Source of the DNA: an uncultured Prevotellaceae bacterium
Lineage (GTDB): Bacteria; Bacteroidota; Bacteroidia; Bacteroidales; Bacteroidaceae
Assembly: GCA_900318115.1 (NCBI GenBank)
Contig: ONJJ01000010.1
Span: 22,895 to 86,894, forward strand
Reading direction: 5' to 3'
Length of the DNA: 64,000 bases
A program made the translations under genes and the position numbers. The stretch's first letter is position 1. Each line of letters begins with the position of its first letter. Of this stretch, positions 62,159 through 64,000 are shown piece by piece. A model generated the notes under the pieces. That model worked only from the letters and a program-made list of their open reading frames with translations, was not told the origin of the DNA and did no database searches.

Positions 62159-62572
62159 TTACTCTTTGTCGTTAGATAGAAGTGCTTCGACTTCTTCTAT
62201 GAATCTTTTGGCTTTCGGGTAGAGTTCTTCTACTTCTTCCTTGGAGGAATAATAGTAGTCATCATAGTCTCCACGCTGGCGGCAATCGAATATATTTGTA
62301 AAGGCTCGACCGCTTTCCTTTGAAATTCTGCCTGTAGCTACAAAATGAAGTCCGAGTTTTGACTTTACTCCAGCGTGTGTCTCTGTCGTGATGCGATTCT
62401 TCAGCAACAATGCCACTGCTGCATAGTAGCATGCATAATAGAGTCGATTCGTAGCCGTGTTGAAGAAACCTTGCTCTTTAAGGAAAGGTACTTCTGCAAG
62501 AGTCTCATGAGAACGTTGCATTCGATAGTTGACTAATGCATCATAATTTTCGTCTGTCAATCCTTGCTTCAT
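62159..62572 (-). CDS. HEPN-domain protein, partner of MNT nucleotidyltransferase
   Basis: 137 residues from ATG 62572, where it overlaps the MNT stop by 4 bases. All-helical HEPN pattern: NTATNRLYYACYYAAVALLL, HAGVKSKLGLHFVATG, DCRQRGDYDDYYYSSKEEVE. The RxxxDY block fits the PF05168-type HEPN; the Rx4-6H motif of RNase-type HEPN toxins is not seen. In known HEPN/MNT modules the HEPN protein is the toxin and MNT adds AMP to it. Whether this version is toxic is open. Confidence 0.83.
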   Translation of the reverse strand: MKQGLTDENYDALVNYRMQRSHETLAEVPFLKEQGFFNTATNRLYYACYYAAVALLLKNRITTETHAGVKSKLGLHFVATGRISKESGRAFTNIFDCRQRGDYDDYYYSSKEEVEELYPKAKRFIEEVEALLSNDKE

Positions 62573-62883
62573 AATGTTATACCTTCTCGTTGTACATTCG
62601 TTTGGAAAGGGGTGGTGAAGGGACGGTTTTCCCATTCGCTTCTAGGAAGGATCATGGTGCTTATGTCGGCTCCAGTCTCTAACTCAATGTCATAGAGAGG
62701 TGCCTTTATCGCATCCTTCTCACTATAAGTGAGCCTGTCGGTATCCACCAGAATCAGCAAATCGAAATCAGAATCGGGGCGCGCGTCGCCACGTGCCTCC
62801 GAGCCATAGAGTATCACTTGCGTCGCAGGAAATCTGCGATGCATGGTCTCTCTTATCTGATTGACAACTTGTGCTCGTTCCAT
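62569..62883 (-). CDS. Minimal nucleotidyltransferase (MNT) of a HEPN/MNT module
   Basis: 104 residues. The pol-beta-type motif is ILYGSEARGDARPDSDFDLLI (GSxxRG, then SDxD), with a third acidic residue in LYDIELETGADIS. It is complete. In HEPN/MNT pairs this enzyme AMPylates the HEPN partner as antitoxin. The order is MNT first, then HEPN, overlapping by 4 bases. The promoter at 62906-62913 lies in a ~97-bp segment duplicated at 63588-63685. Confidence 0.87.
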   Translation of the reverse strand: MERAQVVNQIRETMHRRFPATQVILYGSEARGDARPDSDFDLLILVDTDRLTYSEKDAIKAPLYDIELETGADISTMILPRSEWENRPFTTPFQTNVQREGITL

Positions 62884-62895
62884 ACCTTATATAAG

Positions 62896-62992
62896 TTTTC
62901 GGCGGCAAATATAGCGATTATTTTTCAACACGCGGCAACGAACCATTGAAAAAAGCGTCATCGATGAGAAAAAAAAGGCGTTTTGTAGGATA
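62896..62992. repeat. ~97-bp direct repeat carrying a promoter, copy 1
   Basis: Near-identical over most of its length to 63588-63685 (for example GCGATTATTTTTCAACACG and CAACGAACCATTGAAAAA in both). It contains the minus-strand -7 box TATATTTG at 62906-62913, just upstream of the MNT gene. Confidence 0.9.
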
Positions 62993-63032
62993 TAAAGTTA
63001 TAAATGATGCATTTCTCTTCACCAAACTTTCT

Positions 63033-63236
63033 TCATTTTACTGCTTTCCTCACATACAGATACTTCGGATACTCACCGAGCACAAACAGTGTTACGGGAC
63101 AGAGCCAGATGGAGCCGGTGAAGGTGGGGAGATTGGTGACTTGGTAGGTGCTGCCGCCGGCGAGGGAGGACTGGAGTTGGGTGAGCTGGACGTAGTCGGG
63201 GAGGTCGCGCTCGGTGGAGGAGGGGATGATAACCTT
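63033..63236 (-). pseudogene. Decayed C-terminal gene fragment
   Basis: A 67-codon frame without a start, preceded by TAG, reads TERDLPDYVQLTQLQSSLAG, then STYQVTNLPTFTGSIWLCPV and LFVLGEYPKYLYVRKAVK, stop at 63033. It is GC-rich unlike its surroundings and looks like the tail of a core-genome protein; family not recognised. It sits where a toxin partner of the 82-residue gene upstream would be expected. Confidence 0.55.
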
Positions 63237-63323
63237 CTATTTTGCGAATAGGGTATTTCAGTTTAGCACTAATTATTTGGACGTTCGATATAGTCTGGTG
63301 TATAGGGCATGAGTTTCGGGTCG

Positions 63324-63572
63324 TTATTCTGTTGCGAGTTGTAGTTGTCTGACAGTTAAGGGGGTACGCATGTGTTCCTCTTGCCAAGAAGCGACTTTCT
63401 GTTCATTCAGCGTTCCTTCCTGCCAAAGTCGCTCTATCTCGTTCTGAAGTCGGCTATTCAAGAACTGGACAATTACTGCCTTTAACTCCTTGAGGTCGTC
63501 TTCGTTGTTTATAACTGACAGCATATTCAGGACTTCATACTGTGCAGGGGTTATTTGAGTTGTAGCGGTCAT
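63324..63572 (-). CDS. Orphan antitoxin-like small protein
   Basis: 82 residues: TPAQYEVLNMLSVINNEDDL, LKELKAVIVQFLNSRLQNEI, ERLWQEGTLNEQKVASWQEE. Similar small helical proteins in Bacteroidales (recalled, not checked) precede PIN-domain toxin genes and are called antitoxins. Here no PIN gene follows; the space holds a decayed fragment. Its promoter is the second copy of the duplicated segment (TATATTTG at 63598-63605). Confidence 0.65.
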   Translation of the reverse strand: MTATTQITPAQYEVLNMLSVINNEDDLKELKAVIVQFLNSRLQNEIERLWQEGTLNEQKVASWQEEHMRTPLTVRQLQLATE

Positions 63573-63587
63573 ATTTGTATTCTTTTA

Positions 63588-63685
63588 TTTTCGGCTGCAA
63601 ATATAGCGATTATTTTTCAACACGCCGCAACGAACCATTGAAAAATGCGACATTGATGAGTAGATAGAATCGTTTTGTAGGATAT
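63588..63685. repeat. ~97-bp direct repeat carrying a promoter, copy 2
   Basis: The partner of 62896-62992, in the same orientation. The minus-strand TATATTTG at 63598-63605 lies 26 bases before ATG 63572. Beyond 63685 to 63808 no gene is visible. Confidence 0.9.
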
Positions 63686-63808
63686 TGCATTCTTTTTTTG
63701 TTCTTATACGCCGCAAATGTAGCAACTTTCCCTGATTCGGCCAAGGAAATCTGCAACTTCTTCACATTTAGGTCCCAAAAAGTCTCTTGGAGATAGGTGG
63801 AAAGGTGA

Positions 63809-64000
63809 CTTCTACCTTGTCCGTTCACAGGCCAACTACTTTTGCCCAATGCTCTATATATGCAGCTTGTCGCTCCGTCCTTGGCTGCAGCCACGGATCC
63901 TTCCCCCCTGTTCATCATCAACCTCTGCGTCTTCATCGAACAGTTCGGCTACGGCTTCGGCTTCACCGCCTACATGCTCTACCTCGTCTATTTCTCTCAG
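63809..64000 (+). pseudogene. AmpG-like MFS permease, 5'-truncated internal part running off the window
   Basis: The frame opens after a TGA (63806-63808) and continues to the window end: LLLPNALYMQLVAPSLAA, then PLFIINLCVFIEQFGYGFGF and TAYMLYLVYFSQ. This is the conserved EQFGYGFGFTAYM region near the C-terminal third of AmpG-type muropeptide permeases. At least 300 N-terminal residues are absent upstream, where the repeat and toxin-antitoxin-like genes lie. Either the accessory segment cut the gene or the fragment is an internal remnant. An ATG at 63860 could only start a short protein. Confidence 0.65.

Noticed and set aside
63073-63387. A 104-codon His/Arg-rich frame near 63.2 kb
   Set aside because: It is a shifted frame of the decayed fragment at 63033-63236 and of the start of an antitoxin-like gene region.

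Overview
The window looks like chromosomal DNA of a Bacteroidales bacterium (phylum Bacteroidota), most likely Prevotella-like. The evidence is a set of promoters with the Bacteroidetes TAnnTTTG -7 element, BlaI/M56-TonB and beta-barrel receptor genes, PPi-dependent phosphofructokinase, NspC, the GH57/GT4/debranching glycogen cluster, PCMD and WbuC proteins, and secreted proteins with sorting-tail-like C-termini. GC content is about half in the core and clearly lower in 57.4-63.7 kb. The genus is not certain from sequence alone.

Layout. 0-0.9 kb: tail of a chloramphenicol-acetyltransferase-like gene and a ribbon-helix-helix/YafQ toxin-antitoxin pair. 1-5.2 kb: M56 sensor, BlaI repressor and an outer-membrane beta-barrel receptor. 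5.2-6.1 kb: an inverted-repeat element followed by a 22-bp-period tandem array. 6.1-11.2 kb: glycogen operon (debranching enzyme, GT4, GH57). 11.4-12.5 kb: Crp/Fnr regulator and three tRNA genes (Leu-GAG, Leu-CAG, Gly-GCC). 12.7-19.6 kb: nspC, PCMD protein, GH25 lysozyme, PPi-PFK, tcdA, GH43. 19.9-25.9 kb: an ABC-F protein with a degenerate second ATPase, grpE-dnaJ, folC, prmA. 25.9-30.1 kb: OmpH/Skp-like lipoprotein, small membrane protein, pepD, beta-helix lipoprotein. 30.2-33.8 kb: thrS-infC-rpmI-rplT. 34-37.2 kb: a metallopeptidase-like/GH97 fusion. 37.5-42.3 kb: an AraC remnant, then a radical SAM, esterase, GNAT and stand-alone adenylation gene set under an AraC regulator. 42.9-48 kb: GH3 lipoprotein and an AraC/flavodoxin/SDR/aldo-keto reductase/monooxygenase redox cluster. 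48.1-56.8 kb: B3/B4 protein, secreted proteins, DjlA-like and WbuC proteins, a broken GH29 fucosidase and cutC. 56.8-58.2 kb: a composite non-coding repeat locus. 58.2-64 kb: an AT-rich accessory segment with a ten-repeat fibronectin-III-like lipoprotein, a HEPN/MNT pair, an orphan antitoxin-like gene, decayed fragments and the truncated start of an AmpG-like permease.

The most unusual signals are repeats rather than genes. First, at three main loci (5.8, 57.0 and 57.3 kb) and in a shorter 53.17 kb duplication, non-coding DNA is built of contiguous units of exactly 22 bp. The unit sequence changes in blocks along an array while the 22-bp register is kept. Second, several families of short palindromic repeats lie both between genes and, in frame, inside unrelated protein genes (M56 sensor, beta-barrel receptor, beta-helix lipoprotein, adenylation enzyme, flavodoxin, B3/B4 protein), much like palindromic elements that invade reading frames in other bacteria. 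Third, two toxin-antitoxin-type genes near the end share a duplicated ~97-bp promoter segment. Several genes are visibly decaying (AraC with an in-frame TGA, GH29 with a frameshifting deletion, an aldo-keto reductase tail, the permease N-terminus).
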